The notes under the pieces are model-generated. The model saw only the letters and a program-made list of their open reading frames with translations, ran no database searches and was not told where the DNA came from. DNA of 64,000 bases from the NCBI RefSeq assembly GCF_003044565.1, contig NZ_POXG01000003.1, positions 1 to 64,000 of the forward strand, given 5' to 3'. This stretch comes from Neisseria sicca. Lineage in GTDB: Bacteria; Pseudomonadota; Gammaproteobacteria; Burkholderiales; Neisseriaceae. Of this stretch, positions 25,074 through 34,982 are shown one piece after another. How positions within the stretch are numbered: position 1 is the stretch's first letter; each line of letters opens with the position of its first letter. A program made the translations under genes and the position numbers.

Positions 25074-26588
25074 TCAACGGGTTACGTTGCGCCAGTCGCT
25101 TTCGAAATAGCTGACGAGGATTTGGTTGTTCAGATAGTTCGGCTCAACCTTGCGCCTTGCCATGTCGGGCGGGAAGCGGAACATTTCGGCAGCGGTTTGG
25201 GCGTTTAGATAACGTGTGGGAACGTCGAATTTCTGCGGAACGGGGAATTGCTTATCGAAGCCTGCCAATACAAATCCCCATTCGCCGAAGGAGGGGACGT
25301 AAACATGATAAGGCGCGGTGGAAAGGCCGGCGGCTTCGAGGGTGGCGACGACCGACCAGTAGGCGTTGGGGGCGAAGTAGGGCGAGGTGGACTGGACGAC
25401 AATTTTACCCTGCGGCTGAAGATGGCGGGCGACGAGGCGGTACATGGGGACGGAGTAGAGTTTGCCCAGCGAGAAATTGGACGGGTCGGGCAGGTCGATG
25501 ATGATGACGTCGAATTTTTCAGACGACCCCTCCAGCCATTTGGCGGCATCGTCGTTGACGACGTGCATTTTGGGGTGGGACAGCGAGCCTTGGTTGAGCG
25601 CGCTTAAGGCGGCGGAGGTTTTAAAAGTGGCGGTCATGTCAGGGTCTAAATCGACCAAGGTAACGTGTTTGACCTGCGGGTATTTCAAGACTTCGCGCGC
25701 TGCCAGACCGTCGCCGCCGCCGAGGATGAGGATGCGGGAGGCGTTGGAAACCATCTGCATGGCGGGCAGGACGAGGGCTTCGTGGTAACGGGCTTCGTCG
25801 CGCGAGGAGAATTGCAGGTTGCCGTTGATGTAGAGGCGGGTGTCGTCTTTCCAGCGGGTAACGACGAGCCGCTGGTAGGGCGAGTGGCTTTGATAGACGA
25901 CAGGGTCGCCGAAATAGCTTTGTTCGGCTTTGAAGGAAATGCGGTCGGCGTAGGCGAAGGCGGCGGCGAGGACGGACAAGACAATCAGCGCGCGCAGGCG
26001 GATGGCGCGGTAGCGGGGCAGTTCGGCTTTGAAGACGCGTGCGGTCAGGTAGGCAACGGCGGCGTTGAGGATGCCGAATAAGAGGGCTGATCGCGCCATG
26101 CCGAGTTTGGGGGCAAGGAGAAGCGGGAAGAGCAAGGAAACGGCGAGTGCGCCCAAATAGTCGAAAGTCAGGACTTTGGAAACGAGTTCTTTAAACTCCG
26201 CGCCTTTGCGGTTTAACACGCGCATCACCAACGGGATTTCCATGCCGACGACTGCGCCGACAATCAGTACGAAGGCGTAGAGCAGGGTGCGGAACGGGGC
26301 GGCGGAAAGACCGAAGGCGACGAATAATGCCAGCGCGGAAATGCCGCCGATGATGCCGACCAAAAGTTCGATTTCGATAAAGCGGTGCAGCACGTCTTCG
26401 TCTTTGATGTAGCGGGTCAGGTGTGCGCCTATGCCCATCGAGAAAAGATAAAGTCCGATGACGGAAGAAAACTGCAAAATGCTGTCGCCCAAAAGATAGC
26501 TCGCCAGCGCGGCGATGATGAGTTCGTAGGCGAGGCCGCAACTGGCGACGATAAAGACGGAGATGATGAGGGTGCGGTTGGCGGTCAT
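25074..26588 (-). CDS. Membrane-anchored spermidine synthase-like protein
   Basis: 504 residues from MTANRTL (26588). The N-terminal ~205 residues form about seven transmembrane helices (first LIISVFIVASCGLAYELIIA). The C-terminal domain has the aminopropyltransferase Rossmann motifs LILGGGDGLAAREVLKY, LVDLDPDM and VIIDLPDPSN, and a beta-hairpin YINGNLQFSSRDEARYHEAL. Some such fused proteins make polyamines; others are of unknown role. It is divergent from a DUF350 gene and an SPFH gene, a combination that recurs in bacteria around membrane-stress modules. Confidence 0.85.
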   Translation of the reverse strand: MTANRTLIISVFIVASCGLAYELIIAALASYLLGDSILQFSSVIGLYLFSMGIGAHLTRYIKDEDVLHRFIEIELLVGIIGGISALALFVAFGLSAAPFRTLLYAFVLIVGAVVGMEIPLVMRVLNRKGAEFKELVSKVLTFDYLGALAVSLLFPLLLAPKLGMARSALLFGILNAAVAYLTARVFKAELPRYRAIRLRALIVLSVLAAAFAYADRISFKAEQSYFGDPVVYQSHSPYQRLVVTRWKDDTRLYINGNLQFSSRDEARYHEALVLPAMQMVSNASRILILGGGDGLAAREVLKYPQVKHVTLVDLDPDMTATFKTSAALSALNQGSLSHPKMHVVNDDAAKWLEGSSEKFDVIIIDLPDPSNFSLGKLYSVPMYRLVARHLQPQGKIVVQSTSPYFAPNAYWSVVATLEAAGLSTAPYHVYVPSFGEWGFVLAGFDKQFPVPQKFDVPTRYLNAQTAAEMFRFPPDMARRKVEPNYLNNQILVSYFESDWRNVTR

Positions 26589-26608
26589 GGTATTGGGGAG
26601 TGGGTTTG

Positions 26609-26620
26609 AGGCCGTCTGAA
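26609..26620 (+). repeat. AG-DUS dialect copy
   Basis: AGGCCGTCTGAA, the DUS form with C at position 4 that is standard in other Neisseria. Only a few such copies exist here (another at 36413-36424 on the reverse strand) against dozens of AGGTCGTCTGAA. Confidence 0.8.
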
Positions 26621-26715
26621 AAAATGCTTGCCGCCGATACTGCAAGCTCTTGAATTTCAAGCGGTGCGCAAATTATGGCATAATCCATTATATCAAATCC
26701 TAAGGACTTCATATC

Positions 26716-27114
26716 GTGAGTATTTCTCTGCCTCAATACCTGCTTTACCTGCAATATATGCTTGCGGGCGTGGCAATGACTGCCGTTTTCGGCGCGGTGT
26801 ATCTGCGGATTACGCCTGCGGAAGAATTGCGGCTGATTAAAAACGGCAACCTTGCCTGCGCCTTGTCGTTCGGCGGCGCGCTGGTTGGATTTTGTTTGAC
26901 GCTCGCATCCAGCATTGCCCACAGCGTCAGTTTCGTTGATTTTATCCTGTGGGGTCTCGCGGCGGCGGTGATTCAGATTTTGGTGTATTTTGCCGCCACG
27001 ATGATGATTAAAGGCGCAACGGAAGAACTCATTGGCAACAACGTCGCCGTCGGCGCGCTGTTTGGCGCGGTGTCCGTGTCCATCGGCATCTTGAATGCCG
27101 CTTGTTTGACCTGA
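26716..27114 (+). CDS. DUF350 membrane protein
   Basis: 132 residues with GTG start. Four transmembrane segments are arranged as two repeats: LQYMLAGVAMTAVFGAVYLRITP, then CALSFGGALVGFCLTLASSI, VDFILWGLAAAVIQILVYFA and NVAVGALFGAVSVSIGILNAA. This is the DUF350 pattern (for example YjfL). The function is unknown; homologues are often beside spermidine synthase-like, ATP-grasp and SPFH genes, as here. Confidence 0.85.
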   Translation: MSISLPQYLLYLQYMLAGVAMTAVFGAVYLRITPAEELRLIKNGNLACALSFGGALVGFCLTLASSIAHSVSFVDFILWGLAAAVIQILVYFAATMMIKGATEELIGNNVAVGALFGAVSVSIGILNAACLT

Positions 27115-27200
27115 TTTATATAACCGGTTTACAAAATATACGGCTGGTCGCATTTCCGCTCCGCTCCGTGTTATCCCATTCTTCAAAATAAGGAACCGCA

Positions 27201-28223
27201 ATGTTCAACTTTATCAAGAAACAGTTTATCGACGTCATCCAATGGCCGAATCCCGACGACAGCCTGCTGATGTGGCGTTTCCCGATTGCCGATGAGGAAA
27301 TCCAAAACGGTGCGAGCCTGACCGTGCGCGAGGCGCAGATGGCGATGTTTGTCGATGAAGGCGTAACCGCCGACGTGTTCGGACCAGGACGTTACACGCT
27401 CAACACGCAAACGCTGCCGCTGCTGACCAACCTGAAAAACTGGGACAAACTCTTTGAATCCCCGTTTAAATCCGACGTTTACTTTTTTAATACCAAACAA
27501 CAGCTTGCGCGGAAATGGGGTACGTCGCAACCCGTTACCGTACGCGATGCAGAGTTCGGCGCGGTGCAGTTGCGCTCGTTCGGTATGTACGCCTACCGCA
27601 TCAGCGATCCGGCAAAATTCTTCAAAGAAGTCAGTGGTGTGGCGGCAGAATACAGCGGTGTCGAGTTGGAAACCCAGTTGCGCAATATCGCCGTCACTCA
27701 ACTCGCGGCGGCGTTCGGTAGCTCCGGCATTCCGTTTCTGGATATGGCGGCAAACCAAGTTTTGCTGTCACAGAAAATCGGCGAACTGCTCGGCGCAGAA
27801 TTTGCCAAACTCGGCTTGACGCTGGAAAACTTCACAGTCGAAAGCATCACTCTGCCTGCCGCCATCCAAGAAGCCTTGGATAAGAAAATTTCCATGGGCG
27901 TCATCGGCGACTTGGGACGTTACACCCAATACCAAACCGCCGAATCCATCCCGCTCGCCGCGCAAAACGAAGGCGGACTTGCCGGAATTGGCGCAGGCTT
28001 GGGCGTGGGCGCAGGTGTCGGTCAGGCAATGGCTGGCGCGATGGCGGGCATGATGCAGCCCGCAGCTCAACCGGCAGCCCAACCTGCGCAAAGCGTTCAG
28101 ACGACCTCCGAAGACCCACAGGCAAAATTGGCGAAACTCAAATCTTTGCTGGACGGCGGTTTGATTGCTCAAGACGATTACGATAAAGCCAAAGCGGAAG
28201 TGTTGAAGCAGTTGATCGGCTGA
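27201..28223 (+). CDS. SPFH-domain protein with C-terminal SHOCT (YdjI-like)
   Basis: 340 residues with no transmembrane helix at the start (MFNFIKKQFIDVIQW). The SPFH/band 7 domain covers about 20-245. A glycine/alanine-rich linker follows (GIGAGLGVGAGVGQAMAGAM). The C-terminal ~35 residues (LAKLKSLLDGGLIAQDDYDKAK) are a SHOCT module. This is the layout of Bacillus YdjI, which brings a PspA-type protein to damaged membrane; a similar role is inferred. An exact DUS (28096-28107) lies in the linker and is read as VQTTS. It lies 86 bases after the DUF350 gene, probably cotranscribed. Confidence 0.85.
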   Translation: MFNFIKKQFIDVIQWPNPDDSLLMWRFPIADEEIQNGASLTVREAQMAMFVDEGVTADVFGPGRYTLNTQTLPLLTNLKNWDKLFESPFKSDVYFFNTKQQLARKWGTSQPVTVRDAEFGAVQLRSFGMYAYRISDPAKFFKEVSGVAAEYSGVELETQLRNIAVTQLAAAFGSSGIPFLDMAANQVLLSQKIGELLGAEFAKLGLTLENFTVESITLPAAIQEALDKKISMGVIGDLGRYTQYQTAESIPLAAQNEGGLAGIGAGLGVGAGVGQAMAGAMAGMMQPAAQPAAQPAQSVQTTSEDPQAKLAKLKSLLDGGLIAQDDYDKAKAEVLKQLIG

Positions 28224-28298
28224 TGAAAGAGGTCGTCTGAAAACACGGAATGCGCCAAAATATTGGACGCTCATAAAAGCCTGTTTGGACGGGTTGAT

Positions 28299-28339
28299 AA
28301 AAAGCTGAGTTCTGTATATCACAGGACTCAGCTTTTTTA
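28299..28339 (+). terminator. Intrinsic terminator of the SPFH gene
   Basis: AAAAGCTGAGT-TC ... GGACTCAGCTTTTTTA: an 8-bp core stem with A/T extensions followed by a T-run, 75 bases past the stop codon. Confidence 0.75.
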
Positions 28340-28375
28340 TGGGTTAAGTTTGAAAGGGGCGGTGTATTTTGTTTG

Positions 28376-28482
28376 TATAGTGGATTAAATTTAAATCAGG
28401 ACAAGGCGACGAAGCCGCAGACAGTACAGATAGTACGGCAAGGCGAGGCAACGACGTACTAGTTTAAATTTAATCCACTATA
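28376..28482. mobile_element. Correia element, short form (107 bp)
   Basis: Ends TATAGTGGATTAAATTTAAA / TTTAAATTTAATCCACTATA; AAATT replaces the AACTT of the other copies in both arms, so the change is balanced. It has no IHF block. It lies 49 bases before a copy of the 180-bp element in a 610-base gene-free gap. Confidence 0.9.
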
Positions 28483-28531
28483 TTTAAAGATAACCAGTTC
28501 TCTAAGGTAGTGGATCATTTGCGTATCATCT

Positions 28532-28711
28532 GAGACCTTTGCAATAACATAGGTTACTAAAATTTTATGCTCAATCTCATTTTCAAAATGCAAAACCTTT
28601 CTGATTTTTCCTACTTTTTGCTCAATATTAGGAAGGTTTTAGTCAATTGAAATTTTTTGGCGCATTTTTATGCGTCAAATTTTGTTAATAGACTATTTTT
28701 GCAAAGGTCTC
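28532..28711. mobile_element. 180-bp MITE-like element, copy 2
   Basis: Same length and ends as the copy at 4661-4840, with a few base changes. Direct repeat CATCT on both sides (28527-28531, 28712-28716). Confidence 0.85.
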
Positions 28712-28773
28712 CATCTATATGTTTAGACGATTCGTCGCCTTGTTCTGATTTGAGCTTTGTTTAGAGCAAAAAA

Positions 28774-28805
28774 AGGTCGTCTGAAAATCAGTTTTCAGAC
28801 GACCT
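28774..28805. terminator. Inverted DUS pair after lepB
   Basis: DUS at 28774-28785 and reverse complement at 28794-28805, preceded by an A-run that becomes the U-run on the minus strand; 28 bases beyond the lepB stop. Confidence 0.8.
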
Positions 28806-28833
28806 TGTGTTTTATCGAAATGAAACGGGCAAC

Positions 28834-29853
28834 TTAGTGGATGCTGCTGCCGATGCGGCTGTAATCGCCGAAGTTCATCCACACGAAGAAGGCTTTCCCG
28901 ACGATAAGTTTGTCGTCCACAAAACCCCAGTAGCGGGAGTCGGCGCTGTTGTCGCGGTTGTCGCCCATGGCGAAGTAACGGCCTTCGGGCACTTTGCAGG
29001 TAAAGCCGCTGCCGTCTTCGGCGTATTGGCAGTGTTCCAAACCGCTTTGTTCGACGGAATAACCGTTTTCAGGCATGATTTTCATGCGGTAGTTGTCGAG
29101 CGAAGGAATGAAGACGGAGGGTTGTCCGGGTTCTTTCAGGATGTTGAAGGTTTTGCCGTTGAGGGTCGTCTGAAAAAGTTCGGGGTTGTGAATCGCGGAC
29201 GGCTCGGTATCATCAGGGTAGGAGTAGGTGCCGTTCGGTTGGTCGGGGGCTACTTGTCCGTTGACGGTCAGGACTTTGTCGCGGTATTCGACGGTATCGC
29301 CTGGCAGTCCGACGATGCGCTTGATGTAGTTCATTTCAGGCTGGACGGGGTAATTGAACACGACGACGTCGCCGCGCTCGATTTGTCCGGTCGGAATCAG
29401 GACGTTGTTGATAATCGGGGTTCTGATGCCGTAGGCAAATTTGTTCACGAGGATGAAGTCGCCTTTAACCAAGCCGGGACGCATGGAGCTTGACGGGATT
29501 TGGAAAGGCTCGACAATAAAGGTGCGTAGGATGAAGACGACGAGAATGATCGGAAAAAAGCCGCTCATGTAGTCGGTAAAGTGGGCTTTGTCCTGATGCG
29601 ACGGGTCTTTTTTCAGACGACCTTTGTGGATTACCCAAACGATGCCGGTGAATACGACAAATATCAGCAATACGGCGGTAAAGCTCATGTAAAAAGACAG
29701 GATGCCGAAAACGCCGATCATGCACAAAAGATACGCCCATTGCAGGCCGGAGCTCCATTCTCCGTTTTCCTGACGTTCTTTGCTGCTTATGAAATAAAGG
29801 AAAATGCCGATAACGATGGCGGCAATCGCGCCGTAGATTAAATTTGTGCTCAT
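28834..29853 (-). CDS. lepB: Signal peptidase I
   Basis: 339 residues. N-terminal transmembrane helices and a cytoplasmic loop are followed by the periplasmic catalytic domain. Box B is QIPSSSMRPGL with the nucleophile Ser; box D is YIKRIVGLPGDTVEY with the general-base Lys; box E is MGDNRDNSADSR. It cleaves Sec and Tat signal peptides. Its start codon shares one base with the lepA stop (TAATG), so the two are coupled. An exact DUS in the cytoplasmic loop is read GRLKK. Confidence 0.96.
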   Translation of the reverse strand: MSTNLIYGAIAAIVIGIFLYFISSKERQENGEWSSGLQWAYLLCMIGVFGILSFYMSFTAVLLIFVVFTGIVWVIHKGRLKKDPSHQDKAHFTDYMSGFFPIILVVFILRTFIVEPFQIPSSSMRPGLVKGDFILVNKFAYGIRTPIINNVLIPTGQIERGDVVVFNYPVQPEMNYIKRIVGLPGDTVEYRDKVLTVNGQVAPDQPNGTYSYPDDTEPSAIHNPELFQTTLNGKTFNILKEPGQPSVFIPSLDNYRMKIMPENGYSVEQSGLEHCQYAEDGSGFTCKVPEGRYFAMGDNRDNSADSRYWGFVDDKLIVGKAFFVWMNFGDYSRIGSSIH

Positions 29854-31646
29854 TATTTGTCGCTCACTTGCAGAATCGCCAAGAACGCGCTTTGCGGGAT
29901 TTCCACGTTGCCCACTTGTTTCATGCGGCGTTTGCCTGCTTTTTGTTTTTCGAGAAGTTTTTTCTTACGGGTAATATCGCCGCCGTAACATTTCGCCAAG
30001 ACGTTTTTACGCAGGGCTTTGACGTTTTCGCGGGCGATAATCTGGCTGCCGATGGCGGCTTGGACGGCGATGTCGAACATTTGGCGCGGAATCAGCTCGC
30101 GCATTTTTGTTGCCAGCTCGCGGCCTCGGTGAACCGCGCTTTGACGGTGCACAATCAGGCTTAGGGCATCAACTTTTTCGCCGTTGACCATGATGTCGAG
30201 CTTAATCAAATCAGACGGTTGGAATTCTTTGAAATGGTAGTCCAGCGAGGCATAGCCGCGCGAAGTGGATTTGAGTTTGTCGAAAAAGTCCATCACGACT
30301 TCGTTCATGGGCAAATCGTAAGTCAGCATGACTTGACGGCCCATGTACTGCATATTGACTTGCACGCCGCGCTTTTGGTTACACAAAGTCATGACGTTGC
30401 CGACGTATTCCTGCGGCACGAGGATGGTCGCGGTAATAATCGGCTCGAGAATGGTTTCGATACTACCGATTTCGGGCAGTTTGGACGGATTTTCGACTTC
30501 GATTTTCTCGCCGCTTTTCAACACGACTTCGTAAACCACCGTCGGCGCGGTGGTAATCAAATCCATATTGAACTCGCGCTCCAAGCGTTCCTGCACGATT
30601 TCCAAGTGCAGCAGACCCAAGAAGCCGCAACGGAAGCCGAAGCCCAATGCTTGAGAAACTTCAGGTTCGAATTTCAGCGAAGCATCGTTAAGCTGCAATT
30701 TTTCCAAAGCGTCGCGTAAGGCTTCGTAATCGTGGCTTTCTACGGGGTAGAGGCCTGCGAATACTTGGCTTTGTACCTCTTGGAAACCGGGCAGCGGCTC
30801 AGAAGCGGGGTTGGCAACCAAAGTAACCGTATCGCCGACTTTTGCCTGTCCCAATTCTTTCACGCCGGTAATTAAAAAGCCCACTTCGCCGGCTTTGAGT
30901 TCTTGTTTTTGAACCGATTTCGGTGTGAATACGCCCAGTTGCTCGACCTGCGTTTCCGCTTTGGTGCTCATAAAGCGCACTTTGTCTTTCAGCTTGATGG
31001 TGCCGTTTTTCACACGGATCAACATGACCACGCCGACGTAGTTGTCAAACCACGAATCAACGATAACGGCTTGCAGCGGCGCGTTTTCGTCGCCGGTTGG
31101 CGCGGGGATTTTGGCAACGATTTCTTCCAAAACGTCTTCCACGCCGATGCCGCTTTTGGCGGAACATTGCACCGCACCGACGGCATCGATGCCGATGATG
31201 TCTTCGATTTCCTGTTCCACGCGCTCGGGGTCGGCGGCGGGCAGGTCGATTTTGTTCAAGACAGGCACGACTTCCACGCCCAAATCAATCGCGGTATAGC
31301 AGTTCGCCACGGTTTGCGCTTCCACGCCTTGCGATGCGTCAACGACCAAAAGTGCGCCTTCGCAGGCGGACAAGGAGCGGGAGACTTCGTAAGAGAAGTC
31401 GACGTGTCCCGGCGTGTCAATCAGGTTGAGTTGATACACCTGCCCGTCGCGTGCTTTGTAGTTGAGCGCGGCGGTTTGCGCTTTGATGGTGATGCCGCGC
31501 TCTTTTTCGATGTCCATGGAATCGAGTACCTGCGTACTCATTTCGCGCAAATCCAAGCCGCCGCAGTATTGGATGAAGCGGTCGGCAAGCGTCGATTTGC
31601 CGTGGTCGATGTGGGCAATGATGGAGAAATTTCGGATATTTTTCAT
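29853..31646 (-). CDS. lepA: Elongation factor 4 (LepA)
   Basis: 597 residues from [19 protein letters not shown] (31646); the frame runs on to 31745 through a DUS pair and is not coding there. GTPase motifs: AHIDHGKST (G1), DTPGHVDF (G3), NKIDLPAAD (G4). The domains after it are EF-G-like, and the LepA-specific C-terminal part has [22 protein letters not shown]. It acts on ribosomes during initiation or stress. It is in an operon with lepB. Confidence 0.97.
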   Translation of the reverse strand: MKNIRNFSIIAHIDHGKSTLADRFIQYCGGLDLREMSTQVLDSMDIEKERGITIKAQTAALNYKARDGQVYQLNLIDTPGHVDFSYEVSRSLSACEGALLVVDASQGVEAQTVANCYTAIDLGVEVVPVLNKIDLPAADPERVEQEIEDIIGIDAVGAVQCSAKSGIGVEDVLEEIVAKIPAPTGDENAPLQAVIVDSWFDNYVGVVMLIRVKNGTIKLKDKVRFMSTKAETQVEQLGVFTPKSVQKQELKAGEVGFLITGVKELGQAKVGDTVTLVANPASEPLPGFQEVQSQVFAGLYPVESHDYEALRDALEKLQLNDASLKFEPEVSQALGFGFRCGFLGLLHLEIVQERLEREFNMDLITTAPTVVYEVVLKSGEKIEVENPSKLPEIGSIETILEPIITATILVPQEYVGNVMTLCNQKRGVQVNMQYMGRQVMLTYDLPMNEVVMDFFDKLKSTSRGYASLDYHFKEFQPSDLIKLDIMVNGEKVDALSLIVHRQSAVHRGRELATKMRELIPRQMFDIAVQAAIGSQIIARENVKALRKNVLAKCYGGDITRKKKLLEKQKAGKRRMKQVGNVEIPQSAFLAILQVSDK

Positions 31647-31681
31647 ATTGTTATTTTGAAAGATAAGCAGTGATTCTGAAA

Positions 31682-31719
31682 AGGTCGTCTGAAAATCAAA
31701 TAGACCGTTCAGACGACCT
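31682..31719. terminator. Inverted DUS pair after mtnN
   Basis: DUS at 31682-31693 and reverse complement at 31708-31719, between mtnN and the start of lepA on the minus strand. Confidence 0.75.
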
Positions 31720-31787
31720 TCAGGTAAAGTGAAATAGCCTGACATTCTAGCGGAAATTTACTGTTTCCGCATGATTTTATGCGTGTT

Positions 31788-32489
31788 TTACAGCGACGCG
31801 ACAATCTTTTCCACCATTTTCGCCGAGCTTGCCGCCGCCGTTTTCAAAAACTCTTCAAAGCTGATGTCCGCTTTTTCGTCTGCTGAGTCCGACATGGCGC
31901 GGATCACGACGAAAGGCGTGTTCAATTGGTGGCAGGCTTGCGCAATCGCCGCCGCTTCCATTTCCACCGCTTTGACTTCGGGAAAATGGCTGCGGATTTC
32001 CGCCACGCCTTCGTTGCTGTGGACAAAGCGGTCGCCGCTGACAATCAAACCTTGCTCTACCGCTGCGCCTTCAAACACTTCCGCCGCCTGTTTCGCTTTG
32101 CCGACCAAGAGGTCGTCTGAAACGAATACGGCGGGCAGTTGCGGCACTTGTCCCCAAACATAACCAAACGCCGTTACATCGACATCGTGGTGCGCGATTT
32201 CCGTACCGACTACTACGTCGCTGACTTTCAAACCCTTGCCCAAGCCGCCCGCGCTGCCGGTATTGATGACGCAGTCAGGCGCGAATTGATGGATAACCCA
32301 AGCTGTTGAAACCGCCGCGTTGACCTTACCGATGCCGCTCAATACCAACACCATGCGCTTGCCCGCCATTTCGCCTTCGTAAGCGGTAAACTTACCGAAA
32401 GACACGCTTTTGACATTATCCATTGCTTCACGCAAAAGCTCGATTTCCTGTTCCATCGCGCCGATGACTGCTACTGTTTGTACAGACAT
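31788..32489 (-). CDS. mtnN: 5'-methylthioadenosine/S-adenosylhomocysteine nucleosidase
   Basis: 233 residues, with VAVIGAMEQEIELL at the start, the Glu-containing GEMAGKRMVLVLSGIGKVNAA, VINTGSAGGL, and VKAVEMEAAAIAQ with the substrate-binding Glu; VIRAMSDSADEKA holds the catalytic Asp. It clears the by-products of methylation and polyamine synthesis and feeds AI-2 formation. An exact DUS (32110-32121) is read VSDDLLV. Confidence 0.96.
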   Translation of the reverse strand: MSVQTVAVIGAMEQEIELLREAMDNVKSVSFGKFTAYEGEMAGKRMVLVLSGIGKVNAAVSTAWVIHQFAPDCVINTGSAGGLGKGLKVSDVVVGTEIAHHDVDVTAFGYVWGQVPQLPAVFVSDDLLVGKAKQAAEVFEGAAVEQGLIVSGDRFVHSNEGVAEIRSHFPEVKAVEMEAAAIAQACHQLNTPFVVIRAMSDSADEKADISFEEFLKTAAASSAKMVEKIVASL

Positions 32490-32676
32490 TTTTTACCTTT
32501 CCATGAAATTGTGGGCGGTATTATAACAGCAGCGGCGGCATTCCATATCCGTATTGAATTCGCCGTATTGCACGCCTATCTTATTATTCGATACGGTAAT
32601 CATGCTATTTTTATGTATCATAATTTATTTGATATAATCCATTTTAATAAAATAACCACCGAAATTATCAAATATC

Positions 32677-33804
32677 ATGATGACCAATCCTCCCAGCGCA
32701 AAAGACGAATTGTTCACTTGGCTGCGCCATATGAACAAATACAAAGGCTCCGACCTCTTTATCACCACCAATTTCCCGCCCGCTATGAAAGTGGATGGAA
32801 AAATCACGCCGATTACCGACGAGCCGCTGACCTCCGAAAAATGTATGGAAATCGCTTTTTCGATTATGTCCACCAAACAAATTGAAGAGTTTTCCTCTAC
32901 CAACGAATGCAACTTTGCCATCAGCCTGCCCGACACCAGCCGCTTCCGTGTCAATGCGATGGTGCAGCGCGGCGCAACGGCGTTGGTGTTCCGCTCCATT
33001 ACCAGCAAAATCCCTAATTTCGACAGCCTCAATCTGCCGCCCGTTTTGAAAGACGTGGTGATGAAAAAACGCGGCCTTGTGATTTTTGTCGGCGGTACCG
33101 GCTCAGGCAAATCGACCTCGCTCGCTGCGATGGTTGACCACCGCAACGAGAATTGCCAAGACCACATTATCACCATCGAAGACCCGATTGAGTTCGTCCA
33201 TCAACACAAAAAAAGCATCATTACCCAGCGCGAAGTCGGCGTGGATACCGAAAACTGGTTTGCCGCACTGAAAAACACCCTGCGTCAGGCGCCGGATGTC
33301 ATCCTCATCGGCGAGATTCGCGACCGCGAAACCATGGACTACGCCTTGGCGTTCGCCGAAACAGGCCACCTCTGTCTCGCCACATTGCACGCCAACAACT
33401 CCAACCAAGCGCTCGACCGAATCATCAACTTCTTCCCCGAAGAGCGACGCACCCAGCTTTTGACCGACTTGTCGCTCAACCTGCAAGCCTTCATCTCGCA
33501 ACGCCTGATTCCCCGTGAGGGCGGCAAGGGGCGCGTAGCCGCTGTGGAAATCTTGCTCAATTCGCCGATTATTTCCGAGATGATTCAAAAAGGCGAAATT
33601 CACGGCATTAAAGAAATGATGAAAAAATCTACCGCAATGGGCATGCAAACCTTCGACCAAGCGCTCTACGAGCTGTACGAACGCGGCGACATCAGCTTCC
33701 AAGACGCCATTAAAAACGCCGACTCCGCCCACGACCTGCGTTTGGACATCCAACTGCGCAGCCGCCGCGCCCAAAACGCCGGCCCGGATTTGGAACTGAT
33801 TTAA
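32677..33804 (+). CDS. pilT2: PilT/PilU-family type IV pilus ATPase
   Basis: 375 residues. Walker A GGTGSGKST, the Asp box ITIEDPIEF, Walker B with DVILIGEIRDRET, and the His box GHLCLATLHANNSNQA. Overall it is closer to PilU than to PilT as I recall them (SDLFITTNFPPAMKVDGKI, KKRGLVIFVGGTGSG). Neisseria have three such ATPases; the one beside mtnN is called PilT2, hence the symbol. It helps power pilus retraction, on which DUS-dependent DNA uptake depends. In-frame ATGs at 32677 and 32680 are alternatives. A DUS hairpin follows. Confidence 0.85.
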   Translation: MMTNPPSAKDELFTWLRHMNKYKGSDLFITTNFPPAMKVDGKITPITDEPLTSEKCMEIAFSIMSTKQIEEFSSTNECNFAISLPDTSRFRVNAMVQRGATALVFRSITSKIPNFDSLNLPPVLKDVVMKKRGLVIFVGGTGSGKSTSLAAMVDHRNENCQDHIITIEDPIEFVHQHKKSIITQREVGVDTENWFAALKNTLRQAPDVILIGEIRDRETMDYALAFAETGHLCLATLHANNSNQALDRIINFFPEERRTQLLTDLSLNLQAFISQRLIPREGGKGRVAAVEILLNSPIISEMIQKGEIHGIKEMMKKSTAMGMQTFDQALYELYERGDISFQDAIKNADSAHDLRLDIQLRSRRAQNAGPDLELI

Positions 33805-33824
33805 AAGTTGTCGGAAATGAGCAA

Positions 33825-33856
33825 AGGTCGTCTGAAAATCACTTTTCAGACGACCT
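33825..33856. terminator. Inverted DUS pair after pilT2
   Basis: DUS at 33825-33836 and reverse complement at 33845-33856, then TTTTTTTA. Confidence 0.8.
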
Positions 33857-33981
33857 TTTTTTATCTGTGCCGATAAAGCATACCAATAAGCTTCAAGCGA
33901 TTTCTGTTAAACTGTTTTGAAAATACAATGCGGTTTCATTTCAAACCGCATTCCAAATCACTGAACCAAAAAAGAAATCCT

Positions 33982-34731
33982 ATGAAAATTACCCCCGTCA
34001 AAGCCTTAAACGACAACTACATCTGGATGATTCAAGCCGGTAACCACGCCGCCTGCGTCGATCCGTCCGATGCTACTCCCGTTTTGATATTCCTCGTCCG
34101 TAACCGCCTGATGCTGGCGCAAACGTGGATTACCCATTTGCATCACGACCATATCGGCGGAGTTCAATCCCTCAAAAACGGCTTTATGGAATCGCCTGTG
34201 TACGGTGAGACGGATATCGATGTGGCAACGCATACGGTGACGGCAGGTACGCAGTTTCCCTTCGGCGATGGGCTGGTTACCGTGTGGGCGACGCCCGGCC
34301 ATACCGACCGCCACATCAGCTATCTTTTGGAAAACGCCGAAGGTTTGCACGTTTTCTGCGGCGATACCTTATTCTCCGCCGGCTGCGGCAGGGTGTTTAC
34401 GGGAACGATAGAAGAGTTGTATGACAGTTTCCAAAGGTTCAATCAGTTGCCCGAAGAAGCGCTGTTTTATCCTGCGCATGAATATACCGCCGCCAATCTG
34501 CGTTTTGCCGAATTTATCGAACCGGAAAATCCCGATATTCAAGCGGCTTTGCGCGCGGCGGAAGATACGCCGACCCTGCCCGTTACCCTCGCACATGAAC
34601 GCAAAATCAATCCGTTTTTGCGGGTCGATTTGCCCCATGTCCGCGAACGGGTTGAAGATTTGGTAGGGAAGCAACTGGACAGCGGTTTGGAAGTATTTGC
34701 CGCGCTGCGGGAATTGAAAAACCGGTTTTGA
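33982..34731 (+). CDS. gloB: Hydroxyacylglutathione hydrolase (glyoxalase II)
   Basis: 249 residues from MKITPVKALNDNYIW (33982). The metallo-beta-lactamase fold motif THLHHDHIGG binds the two metals. Further ligands are in ATPGHTDRH and FCGDTLFSAGCGR, and PAHEYTAANLRFA belongs to the substrate domain. It hydrolyses S-lactoylglutathione, completing methylglyoxal removal. The longer frame from 33928 is not supported by the family start. Confidence 0.93.
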   Translation: MKITPVKALNDNYIWMIQAGNHAACVDPSDATPVLIFLVRNRLMLAQTWITHLHHDHIGGVQSLKNGFMESPVYGETDIDVATHTVTAGTQFPFGDGLVTVWATPGHTDRHISYLLENAEGLHVFCGDTLFSAGCGRVFTGTIEELYDSFQRFNQLPEEALFYPAHEYTAANLRFAEFIEPENPDIQAALRAAEDTPTLPVTLAHERKINPFLRVDLPHVRERVEDLVGKQLDSGLEVFAALRELKNRF

Positions 34732-34920
34732 GTTCGGTTCGGCTAGGTTCTAGGAACTCCGTCTAAGCAATACGTTCAAACATCCAATATTTGAAAATTT
34801 TTATCTTGATCTGTCGGCTTGATGCTTGTCTGTTAATAAGATAATTGATTGGGTGTGACGCATCGGATATTTAAAAAATGCGTCTTTAAGCCTATAATTA
34901 TAAGCATTAGCCATATTTTA

Positions 34921-34960
34921 AGGTCGTCTGAAAACGTGAATATCCATTTTCAGACGACCT
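34921..34960. terminator. Inverted DUS pair between gloB and alr
   Basis: DUS at 34921-34932 and reverse complement at 34949-34960, 22 bases before the alr start. The gap from 34732 otherwise shows no gene. Confidence 0.7.
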
Positions 34961-34982
34961 TCATTAACAGAAAGAACAAATC

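Noticed and set aside
31647..31745. N-terminal extension of LepA
   Set aside because: It reads through an inverted DUS pair; LepA normally begins at [19 protein letters not shown].
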